NCBI RefSeq assembly: GCF_964340395.1
Contig: NC_135565.1
Span: 16,504,209-16,568,208 of the forward strand
Length of the DNA stretch: 64,000 nucleotides
DNA from: Glandiceps talaboti
Lineage: Eukaryota > Hemichordata > Enteropneusta > Spengelidae
Direction: 5' to 3'
The notes under the pieces are model-generated. The model did no database searches, was not told the DNA's origin, and saw nothing but the letters and a program-made list of their open reading frames with translations. Shown one piece after another: positions 11,846 to 23,430 of this stretch; the first letter of the stretch is position 1, and the number at the start of each line of letters is the position of its first letter. A program made the translations under genes and the position numbers.

Positions 11846-12809
11846 GGTTTTGCCGTACTTTCACTAGCAAAACTTGATGATAGACTACAATGTATGTTAA
11901 CTAAGTGCCGACAGTATATATTGTTCCATGGTTACAATTCTAACCTTTGAAATGCATGTGACAAGTGTTGAAGTGGAGACATCCAAAGTAAATTTTTTGT
12001 ATAACAAACTTCACACTCAAAACAATGCATGTATCTAAATTATGTAATTATCGTGACACATACATGTAATACTATACAAGCACTCATCAAAAGTTTGCAG
12101 ACAAATGTCACTGAATGTTGTTTTTACAAAAGTACTGACATGTAGTTTATAACCACCAGATCACATAATTATTCATATTATGTGATTAACCTGGAAATTA
12201 ACAAATTGTTTTAAAACAAACACATTGAGGTACATACTGAGAAAATTATATATTGTGCATGTATATATGAAATACTTTTGTGGTGAGGAAGTCACACAAG
12301 AATATTGTACATCCCATTGTCTTTTATCTTGAGGGGTTTAATGAGTCACTAACAGTGGGTGTGCTACATGTACATAATGTCACTCCATGCTTCACCCCCC
12401 CCCCCTCCCAGCCCCACTCAAACTTGAATCAGGTAAAATGTTAACTTTTTCATTCATTGTACATGAACAAAATGTATATTGTAAAATGTGTGAACAAGCT
12501 ACTTAGCTAGCTTTTGATGTTGACAGTAAAATTTATGCCTATGAGTTGATCTCGCTATATAGTCTGTAAGATGACATTCCCCTATGCCATGCTATATTAG
12601 CTAGCACTCATATCGGGGTTTACATGTAGATGGTTCAACATATCTTATATATAGTCTAGATCTAGCTACTGTATATTACGCACCATACATGTAACAGTAG
12701 GGTTGTTACTACATTAGATACCTACAGTAGGGTTGTTACTACATTATAGGTCTACAGTAGGGCTGGTTACTACATTACAAACCTACATGTACAGTAGGGT
12801 TGTTACTAC

Positions 12810-12811
<2 letters not shown>

Positions 12812-12897
<86 letters not shown>

Positions 12898-12949
12898 ATA
12901 TATATATATATGATATATATATTATATATATATGATATATATATATATA

Positions 12950-13026
<77 letters not shown>
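12812..13026. repeat. (AT)n microsatellite
   Basis: About 215 bp of AT dinucleotides with a few GAT interruptions between 12894 and 12952. Confidence 0.95.
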
Positions 13027-13032
<6 letters not shown>

Positions 13033-13077
13033 TATTTATACTAAAAATATGGCAGCCATAACATTGAAAGTCATTTG

Positions 13078-13640
13078 AATTGAATTGAATTGAATTGAAA
13101 TTTATTCCACCAGAAGAGAAAAATATATACACAAACTCTGAAAGCAACGGATAAAACATTTCTGGTGAGGGCCATGGAAATAGTTCGTAGGAACTAATCA
13201 ATGTCCATGGACCATACATGTAGATAATAAATACAAATTTGGGCTGGTACGAGTTTCACAATAACAACAAAAATACAATTCTTAGTAAATAAAGAGAAGT
13301 GTTGGTGGCAAAATTATATGGAAGCTTATAAACATAACGGAAAAAAATAGTAAAATAAGAACAGGAAACAAGCACAAGTTCTAATATACAGAAATAAAAT
13401 TACAGTGGCAAATTGAAAGAGACAACAGATAAAGGTTATTCCCTCAGAAGATACTGCTTTAAATTTTTCTTAAAATTATGTCTATTGTTTATCGTTCTTA
13501 CAAACATAGGCACAGAGTTGCAGGTTTTAATAGATGCATACTTGAAGTTGTGTTGACTAATTGAAAGGTTAACCTTAGGGATTGGAAAGTTACCAGTGTT
13601 GAAACAGGAAGCAGAGTAATCGAATGTCGAACTGTACAAT
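13078..13640 (-). mobile_element. LINE 3' end with (TTCAA)n tail
   Basis: Minus-strand codons 13639-13436 encode a reverse-transcriptase tail (FPIPKV, FKYASIKTCNSVP, HNFKKNLKQYLLRE). The usual Trp of WNS.P is replaced by Cys. The 3' untranslated region ends in GGAATAAATTTCAATTC repeated as a pentamer, as in CR1-like elements. It separates the two TRIM duplication blocks. Confidence 0.78.
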
Positions 13641-13879
13641 AGAATACAGAATTAAACATGGAAAATAGAATACAAATTTAAAATTAAAAAATGGAAAGTT
13701 GAGTTGTAAAATTTCATTCAGAAATGAAAGTTCAGTTGTTTAATTGCATTCAGTTTTGGAATGACGAATTGTAAAATGGAATATAGAACAGAAAAATAGA
13801 TATTTGTGTTGTAAAATTGAAATAAGAATAGCAAAATGAGGAGTTGTAATTTTGTCATGGATTGGACACCATAGCATAG

Positions 13880-16800
13880 TCTAATGGCAGAAGTATTTTT
13901 TTTTAGAAAAACACAGACTTGGTAATTTCCTATAAAAAGTACAGTGAAATAAAACAATACATTAACAAGTTAGGAAAATGAGTTACAAGTCAGTTATTTC
14001 AGAGTGTAAACTTAAAGATCCTTGAGTTGATAATGTATGCCGAGAAAGTCTAAATGGTTTCAACTAGAAAATCTTTGATGCATCAAGGAATATGATTTGT
14101 TGCTACGATGTACCATTACAAGCGAACCATTACAAGGAACTTATACAACTTTCAAAAGGAAGTGGAAATAGTGTGACTTCGTCAAAACATTTTGTACAAT
14201 TGACAATAAAATTGGGATTTCTAGTTGTCTCTTAGGTTTGCTTACAAGGGGAATTGCAGTGATCATGTGATACAATAAGAATACATGTAGCTGTTGGTGA
14301 AAAATATGTCTCCATATCTGCAGGGCTCTCGACTAATCAGAATGCAAGATTGGTGACAGGTGACATATACATTTTGGGTAGACGATGCAAGTCACAACTG
14401 TGTGCAGGGCAATCTTGATGTGAGTGAATGAATTTCAAGATCCACGCCTATCCTCACATGGCACATGCATTAAACACACAACTGACCAAACTGTGACTGT
14501 TCTTATCACGAGCAGGACAGTTAATCTCACTTTGCAGTTGAACTGACTGAGTTAGTTTTGTAAACAGGACTAGTTGTTTACTCAGTAGATTTCTCCTACT
14601 GGTATGTTATGATTAGAGTATGCCATTATTTATACAGCAATACTGTCTACAGGTAGTAAACATACCAACTGTTATTATCATTTGTTATACCAAGGCACTT
14701 CGGTTCATCCTTACTGACAGCAAGATATCCCCCGACTGGAGTAGATACCTTGAAATGACAGATAAACTTCCCATTGCTATCACATTTATTGATACCACCT
14801 ATAACTTTGACATAAATATTGTCTTCACTGTCAACTTCAACAGCTCCAATATCATCTATGTTGGGCATGATATCATCATTACCAATTGAGAACATGTATC
14901 TCAAATGTGCATCTAACACAATAACACACATTTTGTCGATATCTGATACAATCACCTGATTTCTACTGTTGACAACCACACACCATGGTTTTTCAAACTT
15001 TTCATTGTTAGGACCATAAACTTGACAATCAGCGACATGTCTTCCATTAACTGTGTACTTCCTAACACCCTGTAGAAGAGCATCAGCAATGATCACATGA
15101 CCATCTGTGGTGATGGATATTCCAGAACCCCACACAAATTCATTCTGTCCAAATGTTCCAATGAGTTCACTCTTTTCATTGGTTACTACCACCTGACGAT
15201 TTTCAGCATCAGTGATATAATATGTGCCATCTGCTGATACTGCTACATCCCATGGCTCAAATACATTTGGGAAATTATCAAATGAAATGACAGCTCTGCA
15301 TTCATTATTCCGGTTCACTATCTGCACTCTTTGATTGAATGTGTCTGCAATCACCACTTCTCCATTCAAGTTAATAGCAATTCCATTACAGCCACTATAC
15401 TGACCAGGCTCAGACCCCTTTGCACCATAGGATTTAAAAGTACCAGGTTTGGGAAATGCAGTGAAGTAAAATGATGAACTATTCACTTTCTCACCATTTA
15501 CTCGAACCTTTACTTTATAGTTGCCTTCTTGTGCACACTTTACTTTCACCAAGTAATGGCCATATTTCTCCTGTACCAGGTTTATCTTACGAGTAACTTT
15601 ATCTGGATGTGTAACTTTTATAGAAAGTGTGTCTGAGCCATCTATCACTCTGCCATCTGAGTTTCTAGTTGTTATGACAACAGTCTGTTCATCACCAACT
15701 TTCACTATCTTGGAGACAGGACCAATTGTTGTCTTTGAAGCAGACACCAATGTTGTAGTACTTTTGACTGCTTGTCCACTAGTAGTTTTCTCTTCCTGTT
15801 TTAGATTTCTCTTCGCTACTGTTCCATCATGTCTTCTTATCCTGTGAGAACTGTCTAAATGTTCATGAGGACAGTTTGCATAAAATGGTGATGGTAATAT
15901 ATCAGATCTAGGAATCATTCTTCTGCCATGATAAAAGGTTGTCTTAGGTCTTGCATCAAGAACTTCTGAAGGTTGAGATATGACTTTTGTATCAGAATCG
16001 GCAAAGACTGCGAGTGTGTTATCTCCTTGAGTAACAGGTTTGTGAGGGTAACTACTCCTGGTTGGTTTTTCTGTGGTATGGACTTTTGTAAAAAGGTCCC
16101 CTACATTCTGTCTGAACACTTTTTCACTTGGTGAAAAGGATAGTGTAACATTATCTTCAGGTTTTACTGCACTTTCATTTGTCAGTAGAGTTGTGATACG
16201 TTCTTTCACTTCTCTTAGTGACTTCAGATATTGTGCAGGGCTTGCAAACTCAATCAGGTGTTCAGCATATTCAATCACACTTCTTAAAGTAGTTTCATCT
16301 AGTTCTAGAGTTTTCAGTTGAGACTGGTCTTCTAATGTCTTCTTCAAATCTTCATGCTGTTGTAGGAAATAGTTGATGATTTTATGAATATGGTGCTCCA
16401 TCTCACCTTCTACTTTCTGACAGTTAATTTTCAGTTTCTGGAGTTCACGTTTCTTATTTTCACCACACTGACCTGTCAAGTCAAGTTTGACTTTCAGCTT
16501 GTCTACCAATGCCTGCATATGTTGTTTTTCATCTACAGCAGCTTCCTCTAAGTACCTGTGTTTGTGTTGTGGTTGAGGATGTTCAACAAGGGCACACTTC
16601 ATACATAATGGGACCATGCAGACAGTACAGTAGGTTTCAACACGACTGTGTGGATGTTTTTGACAATAGACTGGAGGTTGTGGTATGTTGATGGCTCCAA
16701 ACTCTCCTGATGTATATTGATCTAAATCAATCAACTGATGGTCTGAGGACATAGCTAAATTTCTGTGGGCTTTTGTACATCCTTCACACAGACATTCAGC

Positions 16801-18020
16801 ACAGTCAATACATCTAGTAACTGCTATGCTTTCCTTACAACCACCACACTCTGGTCCATCATCACTCTTACTCACTTCCTTCACTGTTCCTAGATAGTCA
16901 ATAAGACTAGTCATCAGAGAATTTGATGGCAGTTTTTCAACTCCTTCAGGTGGAATTTTACAACTGTGTCTACACTCAGGGCAAGTCAACTTACCACCAT
17001 TTTTTTCAACCCATGTAGTCAGACACTCTAAGCAGTATGTATGAAGACAGGGTAAACTCTTGGGGTTTTTGTAGACCTCCAGACACATCGAGCAGGTCAC
17101 CATGTCGTCCTTCAACTTCTCTCTTACATGTACATCCAGAATATTTGATGCCATGGTTTCAACTTTGCCCAGCAAACTTGTCAATGGATGGACCAACTAT
17201 ATGTATGCCACAAGAGGCAACAATACAAATGTATATATTGCTACATGGTTATAATTTAACCTTTGAAATGCATGTGACTCATGTTGGAGTGGAGACATAC
17301 AAAGTAAACATTTTGTATATCAAACTTCTGACTCAAACAATGTATCAAAATTGCGAGATAGTTACACATAGAAGTACACATACAAGCATTTAACAAAATG
17401 TTTCTGGACAAATGTCACTTAATGTTGTTTTTACAAAAGTACTGACATGTACGGTAGTGTATAAACACCAGATCATTTTATGTGATTAACCTGGAGATAA
17501 ACAAAATGTTTAGCATAAAACACATACAATGAGTTACATACTTCAGGAGAATTACATGTATAGCAGCACATTATCAAGTCTCATTCAACAAAAAGAAATA
17601 TCTATGTGGTGCATGTATAAAGAGTACATGACTAGCGGTATAATGCACTATAATTTTCTTTTTATTGTGACTGAAGAATAAATTTAAGAAATGTTTCGTT
17701 GTGAGGAAGTCAGACAGGAAAACATGTAAATTCCATTGTCTTTTATCTTGAGGTTTAATAAATCATTAACAGTGGGTGTGCTTGTTCATAGTGTCACCCC
17801 ATTATTAACCACCACCACCACCAGCGCCCCCCACCCCCACCCTCACCTTGAATCTGGTAAAAATGTTCACTTTTTCATTCATTGTACATTTACATTGTAC
17901 AATGTTTGATCAAGGTTATATTATGATGTTACAATGTAATCCTTAGGCTAGTAAAATTTACATATACTGTATGATTATGAGTTACTACATTATACCTATA
18001 GTAGGGCTTGGATTAGCTAT
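13880..18020. repeat. Tandem segmental duplication, block B
   Basis: Second copy of the block described at 6795-12790, in the same orientation and immediately next to it. The two are separated by a LINE 3' end (13078-13640) and an (AT)n tract. Flanking non-coding DNA is diverged by many small indels, much more than the central part of the TRIM coding sequence. Confidence 0.8.
14647..17154 (-). CDS. TRIM-NHL E3 ubiquitin ligase, copy B (intronless)
   Basis: Tandem paralogue of the gene at 9305-11845 with the same domain order: C3HC4 RING, two B-boxes, coiled coil, linker, filamin/Ig domain, NHL propeller. I place the start at the MASN methionine (17154), giving 835 residues. The frame runs 14 codons further upstream to an ATG at 17196, but that extension has no counterpart in copy A. 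Relative to copy A, about nine residues are missing from the coiled coil just before the shared SQLKTLELDE segment. The linker (about 335-470) is strongly diverged, whereas the filamin domain and first NHL blade are identical in protein and DNA (15313-15745 against 9974-10406). All RING and B-box metal ligands that I can align are kept, so the protein is probably functional. The role, presumably substrate ubiquitination directed by the NHL domain, is inferred from the family. Confidence 0.92.
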   Translation of the reverse strand: MASNILDVHVREKLKDDMVTCSMCLEVYKNPKSLPCLHTYCLECLTTWVEKNGGKLTCPECRHSCKIPPEGVEKLPSNSLMTSLIDYLGTVKEVSKSDDGPECGGCKESIAVTRCIDCAECLCEGCTKAHRNLAMSSDHQLIDLDQYTSGEFGAINIPQPPVYCQKHPHSRVETYCTVCMVPLCMKCALVEHPQPQHKHRYLEEAAVDEKQHMQALVDKLKVKLDLTGQCGENKKRELQKLKINCQKVEGEMEHHIHKIINYFLQQHEDLKKTLEDQSQLKTLELDETTLRSVIEYAEHLIEFASPAQYLKSLREVKERITTLLTNESAVKPEDNVTLSFSPSEKVFRQNVGDLFTKVHTTEKPTRSSYPHKPVTQGDNTLAVFADSDTKVISQPSEVLDARPKTTFYHGRRMIPRSDILPSPFYANCPHEHLDSSHRIRRHDGTVAKRNLKQEEKTTSGQAVKSTTTLVSASKTTIGPVSKIVKVGDEQTVVITTRNSDGRVIDGSDTLSIKVTHPDKVTRKINLVQEKYGHYLVKVKCAQEGNYKVKVRVNGEKVNSSSFYFTAFPKPGTFKSYGAKGSEPGQYSGCNGIAINLNGEVVIADTFNQRVQIVNRNNECRAVISFDNFPNVFEPWDVAVSADGTYYITDAENRQVVVTNEKSELIGTFGQNEFVWGSGISITTDGHVIIADALLQGVRKYTVNGRHVADCQVYGPNNEKFEKPWCVVVNSRNQVIVSDIDKMCVIVLDAHLRYMFSIGNDDIMPNIDDIGAVEVDSEDNIYVKVIGGINKCDSNGKFICHFKVSTPVGGYLAVSKDEPKCLGITNDNNSWYVYYL

Positions 18021-19732
18021 TGTATGTGTGTACATCATACATGTACATGTACACGTAGACATGTATAGTTACAAAAATTGATGTACGAAACCTTTTGACC
18101 CCGTTTGACCTAATTTGCATTTTTGTTTGTTTTCTCCCCATCAAACATAGGTGTGCACTAACATCAAACAAAGAATTAAATTTGCGCAGCCTTACTACCT
18201 ATACTGGGAAGGCCATCACTTGGATGAAACCATTATGTTATTTAGGGGTCTCAGACTCTACATGTATATACTACCAGAATCCCTCAATGGAGATACTTTT
18301 TTACTACCAATACTCATTCTTGCAAACCAGAACTATTGTTTCTTCTCTACACTTCGAAATAAAACTCTGGCATCTTATGGCTATCAAAGCCATACCTCAC
18401 ATACACATAATACATATTCATAAGCAATGACATCATGATAATCTGACCAATTTAGATAACAGCAATGGCCTCATGTTTTGGCGAATTATGGCAACTGTCG
18501 CGTTTGCGGCAACGCAGAAAAACTACAGGGAACTCACACATACAACTTTCCCAAAAGAAGTCCTTAAAACTAGAATTGGGGAGTACAGCAGAAATGATGG
18601 AGTTTCACGCGGCGCATTTTTGACGCTTCAGTAAAAAGGCTGTGGTTAGCGACGATGATCAACTGAGTCCAACACAGCTAGCTAGCATGAACAGCAAACG
18701 TTGTACCGATGCATGCACTGAGTGAATATGAATGGGCGATTCAAAAGACCCAAGTAAAAGTTACTAGCCTTATTTAAATCTACTCGGATAACCAATATTT
18801 GATGGGGTTAACTTAAAGAGTATAAAGTAAGAATGGGAAAAGATTTGTTGAACATTTATATTAAGGGCTGATAAATTGGTACTGTACAGAGTATTAATAC
18901 TAGTACGGGTGATGAATGCAGTCGTCCCGGCATTCTTAACTCATGTACCTGAAGACACGGTGCTAAAAGGTCGTACTTAATTAGCATTTAGCCCAGATTC
19001 AGTTCCTTGTAAAATCAAGAGTATGGTAAACAACGCTTCAATCACTACAGGTTGTGTGAATGGAATTAAGTTTATCTCGAGTGAACTCGCGTGAATCAGC
19101 CAATCTTGGCTTGTTGTAACCATGGGTAATAATATTGAGATAATCCATGTTGTAACCTACTAGTACTTGCTACAAACTCATGATTGTATCGGACACCCGG
19201 TTTGACAGTACAACAAATCCATGCTCTCACAAACCCTGCTTGACACTTTGGGGCAAGATTTATAGATCATTATTTTATATTCATACATGTATCAATCCAA
19301 TCTTGTTTGTAGGATGGCAAAAATAAAATTTCAGCAACAAGAACCAACTTGGCCTAGTCAGTTTTCAGTGTACGTACTCAGCTCTTGCCAAGGCATTGTA
19401 TATCACTGATACGGTACTGTAAAATGGTCGTGGTTTGCGACGATGCCAATACTGGGAAATCCATCATTATTTAGGCAGAACCCCTCTATGGAGGGACATT
19501 GATAGATTTTTCTTGTTCCGCAATCAATTTCAGGAGGTATACTGGAAATCTAGCATTTTTTGCCATATATGCATAATACCCACTAAGAAAATATGTGTAT
19601 ATGGTATATCAGGCCGAAATTAGAAACTGTCAATGGGAAACAGACATGGTTGGTAAGACTTGCTACATACAGGTCTTACCCGGAACTTGTTACTTGGTTT
19701 AATATCATTTAAAGTAAAATGATATAACCAAG
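17197..19732. other. Intergenic or intronic DNA, no gene recognised
   Basis: It holds the 5' flank of TRIM copy B, decayed relatives of the 135-bp BLTP3 unit (18186-18275, 19440-19490), and a palindrome around TACTTGGTTTAATATCATTT at 19690-19737. Frames at 18095-18430 have no family features. Confidence 0.5.
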
Positions 19733-20801
19733 TAGCATCACCACTTGGATGGAACCATTATGATTGCTGGGGGTCGCAACACTATATAAACACTAACCTT
19801 TATTGTAACTTTGTTGCATACAGCTTTAGTAAGTACTACCCATGTTGGTAAGTCCATTACCTCGATGGAACCATTATGATTGCTGGGGGTCATAGCCATT
19901 GCTGGAGGTGCAACACTATATAAACACTAACCTTTATTGTAACTTTGTTGCATACAGCTTTAGTAAGTACTACCCATGTTGGTAAGTCCATCACTTGGAT
20001 GGAACCATTATGAGTGCTAGGGATCATAGCCTATTGTTGGAGGTGCAACACCATATAAACACTAACCTTTATTGTAACTTTGTTGCATACAGCTTTAGTA
20101 AGTACTACCCATGTTGGTAAGTCCATTATCTGGATGGAACCATTATGAGTGCTAGGGATCATAGCCTATTGTTGGAGGTGCAACACTATATAAACACTAA
20201 CCTTTATTGTAACTTTGTTGCATACAGCTTTAGTAAGTACTACCCATGTTGGTAAATCCATTATCTGGATGGAACCATTATGAGTGCTAGGGATCATAGC
20301 CTATTGTTGGAGGTGCAACACTATATAAACACTAACCTTTATTGTAACTTTGTTGCATACAGCTTTAGTAAGTACTACCCATGTTGGTAAGTCCATTACC
20401 TGGATGGAACCATTATGAGTGCTAGGGATCATAGCCTATTGCTGGAGGTGCAACACTATATAAACACTAACCTTTATTGTAACTTTGTTGCATACAGCTT
20501 TAGTAAGTACTACCCATGTTGGTAAGTCCATTACCTGGATGGAACCATTATGAGTGCTAGGGATCATAGCCTATTGCTGGAGGTGCAACACTATATAAAC
20601 ACTAACCTTTATTGTAACTTTGTTGCATACAGCTTTAGTAAGTACTACCCATGTTGGTAAATCCATTACCTGGATGGAACCATTATGAGTGGTAGGGATC
20701 ATAGCCTATTGCTGGAGGTGCAACACTATATAAACACTAACCTTTATTGTAACTTTGTTGCATACAGCTTTAGTAAGTACTACCCACGTTGGTAAATCCA
20801 T
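19733..20801. repeat. 135-bp tandem array containing BLTP3 exon sequence
   Basis: Eight landmarks (TAAACACTAACC) at 19787, 19921, 20056, 20191, 20326, 20461, 20596 and 20731 give a period of 134-135 bp. Each unit is 60 bp of exon 2 (from MDLPTW to the donor) plus 75 bp of intron. The rightmost copy is the exon itself. Copies differ at only a few positions. Older, diverged relatives of the unit are visible at about 18186-18275 and more weakly at 19440-19490. Confidence 0.92.
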
Positions 20802-20904
20802 AAGGTCCATCAGAACAGTTTCATCAAGTTCAATGTCACTCAGCTCTCCTTCTCCTTTAAATGTACTCAGATTGATTTTGTCTTGAGACAAGTTCTTCAC
20901 GAAC
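20742..20904 (-). CDS. BLTP3: BLTP3 (UHRF1BP1/UHRF1BP1L-like) coding exon 2
   Basis: An exon of 163 bp with acceptor ttttgtcag at 20905-20913 and donor AAG|GTTAGT after 20742. Joined in phase to the exon at 36656-36699, it encodes KFVKN, LSQDKINLSTFKGEGEL and DLPTW in order. From memory of the family this closely matches the N-terminal chorein-like start of human UHRF1BP1 and UHRF1BP1L (BLTP3A/B), which form a lipid-transfer groove at membrane contact sites. The last 60 bp (20 codons from MDLPTW to VTIK) have been tandemly amplified into the following intron (19733-20741). Reading past the donor adds VSVYIVLHLQQ and a stop. I found no exon 3 in the remaining 20.7 kb of minus strand, so the rest of the gene is either unrecognised, beyond the window, or lost. 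Confidence 0.9.
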
Positions 20905-21069
20905 CTGACAAAAAGATGATAAAGAAAACAGTGGTCAAATACATTGAACGTTTTTGTCTACAATATAAACTTTATTTCAAAACAGTGTGATGCATGTACA
21001 TGCTATTCACTGCTTTAAGAATATGCCTAAGTCCTATTCCAGAAATGTAGTACATCACAATTTACTGGT

Positions 21070-21740
21070 CCTCCATTTACGGTTATTTCTATGGGTGCCA
21101 CAGTGTGACACATGCCACATATCAATTATTCAATCTGGATGCATACATACACATGACGCACATGTTAGGCAGTTGTGTGGTACTGCACTTTATTGCACTT
21201 TCAGCTTGCATTATTTCTATGGGACTTCACAAACAGCCAGATTTGTAATATGTGAATCTGGGTGAACACATACACATGAAGCCCATCGACAGGTGTGTGG
21301 TAACTTCACTTTATTGCACTTCCAGCTAACTTTACTGTTTTCTATGGGCTTCATGCAAATACAACAAGAGTCATGAGTGAATCCGTATGAAAGCATGCAT
21401 GCATGCAAAGTCTATATAATAGAACAAGTCTTCATTGAAGACATAGGTTCAACATTTCAACTAACTATATTCTAATTTTTATGACCACTATTCAGTCATT
21501 TTTAGTATCAAGAAGCCCATGCAATTAACATTAACTGAAGTGTGTTTAATTGCAATTCCATCTATAGTAATTACATGTACATCCACATATGGGTTTCATG
21601 AATATACAAGATTCAAAATAGGTGAATCTGGATGTATGGACATGAAGCCCATAGAATTCACAAAATTACAGTCTATGTACACATCCATCTAATGTTATTT
21701 GCTTTGTGCATACAGCCCAATTTGTAATAGGTGTATATGT
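21070..21740. repeat. Degenerate tandem array, about 120 bp units
   Basis: Phrases of the type GAATCTGG.TG..CACATACACATGAAGCCCAT and TGTGTGGTA..GCACTTTATTGCACTT recur at about 21130, 21255 and 21620 with partial units between. The array starts about 170 bp upstream, in transcript terms, of the BLTP3 exon 2 acceptor. Confidence 0.65.
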
Positions 21741-22607
21741 ATTATACCTTATAGCTGGGCTACAATACTATTTGACTATTTCAGATAATTTGTATATACT
21801 AAAAATTACATTTGGAAGGTGCATGTACATGTATATGCTACAATTTCAATTGCATGCCGTATTGAGAGATTGAAAATTTCTTGAAAAGCTCGCTCATGGT
21901 GTGAAACTAGTTGAAGATTCAAGCCTTTTTGGAGTGACTTTCTACTAAACTACAGTATTGAGTGGGATCCCTATAGTGTTGAGTACTCCAAACTCTATTA
22001 ACCTGAGTATATCTCCATTTACAAAGAGTCTCCAGAGAGAGTTATCTTATCAAAGACATACAAGATAAGTATTTATTACTCATCTCTCTCTCATAAGAGT
22101 GCCAACATTTTATGAAACCTTGGATATCTCCTTTATTTTAATAACATATTTTAACCTGTAAATTTATAAATATGTACATTTATATTCTGGCCTAAACAAT
22201 AAGATTTTTATTTCAAATGCTAACACAGCCATACAACCCATGAACAAACACCAGTGCATATGCTTAAATGAACTTGCACCGAGTAAACACTTCATGCAAG
22301 ACAACATTAGGTAAAAGACCAATAAAACTGATACAAATACAAAACAAGTGTCTACATTGTGGGTTAACACTATGCTTTTATCAGATTGTTTATAACTGTT
22401 CAAGTTATATAGTAACATTAACAGTAACAGTTGGACTACATTGTTATAATGTACAGTGTTCTATCGGTGAACAGAGTATGCGATCCAGGCTCATGTGGTC
22501 TCTGCATGAAACTTGTCTTGCAAGCAAATGCACTGTTGTTGTTGTTTTTTTTGTTGAATCTCCCCATCTCCTCCCACATACATGTACACACATGCATGCA
22601 CCCACAC

Positions 22608-22621
22608 ATGCATGCACACAC

Positions 22622-22691
<70 letters not shown>
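22608..22691. repeat. (CA)n microsatellite
   Basis: CA dinucleotides for about 70 bp after a CATGCACCCACA lead. Confidence 0.95.
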
Positions 22692-22693
<2 letters not shown>

Positions 22694-22840
22694 TAGAAAG
22701 GGGTATATTTATCTGTCATAGAAATCAATTATAGGGCTATAAATACGTACAGCTTGCTGGATTAATTTCATAATTAATGTCAGTCATAACTTGATTAATA
22801 GACAGAAAGGATACAAATAATCCTGTCTTGACACAGACAA

Positions 22841-23372
22841 CGTTATTAATTGCATACTGCTTTCAGAGTTTTTACAGTACTCAATACACATTCCTTGTTG
22901 GTTTCAGAGTTTTATGATTTTTAAAATTTTGCATATTCTTTTTAGAGTTTCTGTAAATCGCACTGTGACATATGTGTAGTGCGTTTTCTAAGAAATTAAA
23001 ATAATAATAATAATAATAATATCCATAGCTACTAACTTTACACTAATGTGTTTTGTAGTAATAATCAGAGCTCTTAGTCTTAGACAGACATAAAGTGTGA
23101 TAGCACAAAGATTTATCACATTGATGATATAAAAATTTTATCTGGCTACATATGTTATTTTTACGTAGTATTCGTACATTAACCTGACAGCGTTATTAAT
23201 TGCATATTGCTTTCAGAGTTTTATTATTATTGTATTAGCCAATGTACATTCCTTGTTGCTTTCAGAGTTCTATGATATCCTCCTAGTCTTAGACGGTCAT
23301 AAAGTGTTATTGCACAAAGATTTATCACATTATAAACATTTTATCTGGCTACATGTATGTAGTATTTTTACC
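22841..23372. repeat. Direct duplication with an internal deletion
   Basis: GTTATTAATTGCATA.TGCTTTCAGAG at 22841 and 23191, followed in both by CATTCCTTGTTG, TCTTAGAC, CACAAAGATTTATCACATT and TTTTATCTGGCTACAT. The second copy is about 150 bp shorter. Confidence 0.75.
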
Positions 23373-23430
23373 TTGCAAAATACAACCCTGAGGTATTCAG
23401 ACTTATAATATGTGACACTACACACAGCAT

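Larger units (their letters stand above)
6795..12790. repeat. Tandem segmental duplication, block A
   Basis: This block matches 13880-18020 on both sides of the TRIM gene. Shared 3'-flank sequence is found at 6810-7110 against 13905-14210 (same words around AGACTTGGTAATTTCC and AAATGGTTTCAACTAGAAAA) and at 9033-9300 against 14385-14640. Shared 5'-flank sequence is found at 11935-12360 against 17262-17790. Block A has about 1.9 kb between 7110 and 9030 that is absent from block B. The duplication therefore copied the gene with flanks, which argues against a retrocopy origin for the second gene. Confidence 0.8.

Noticed and set aside
12733-13219. Tyr-Ile repeat proteins on both strands
   Set aside because: Pure (AT)n translation.
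17155-17196. 14-residue N-terminal extension of TRIM copy B
   Set aside because: Absent from copy A; the shared MASN methionine is the more likely start.
18095-18430. Frames of 90-111 residues on the plus strand
   Set aside because: They include a decayed copy of the 135-bp unit; no protein family features.
19733-20801. CRISPR-like direct repeat array
   Set aside because: Units are contiguous 135-bp tandem copies without spacers, in animal nuclear DNA.
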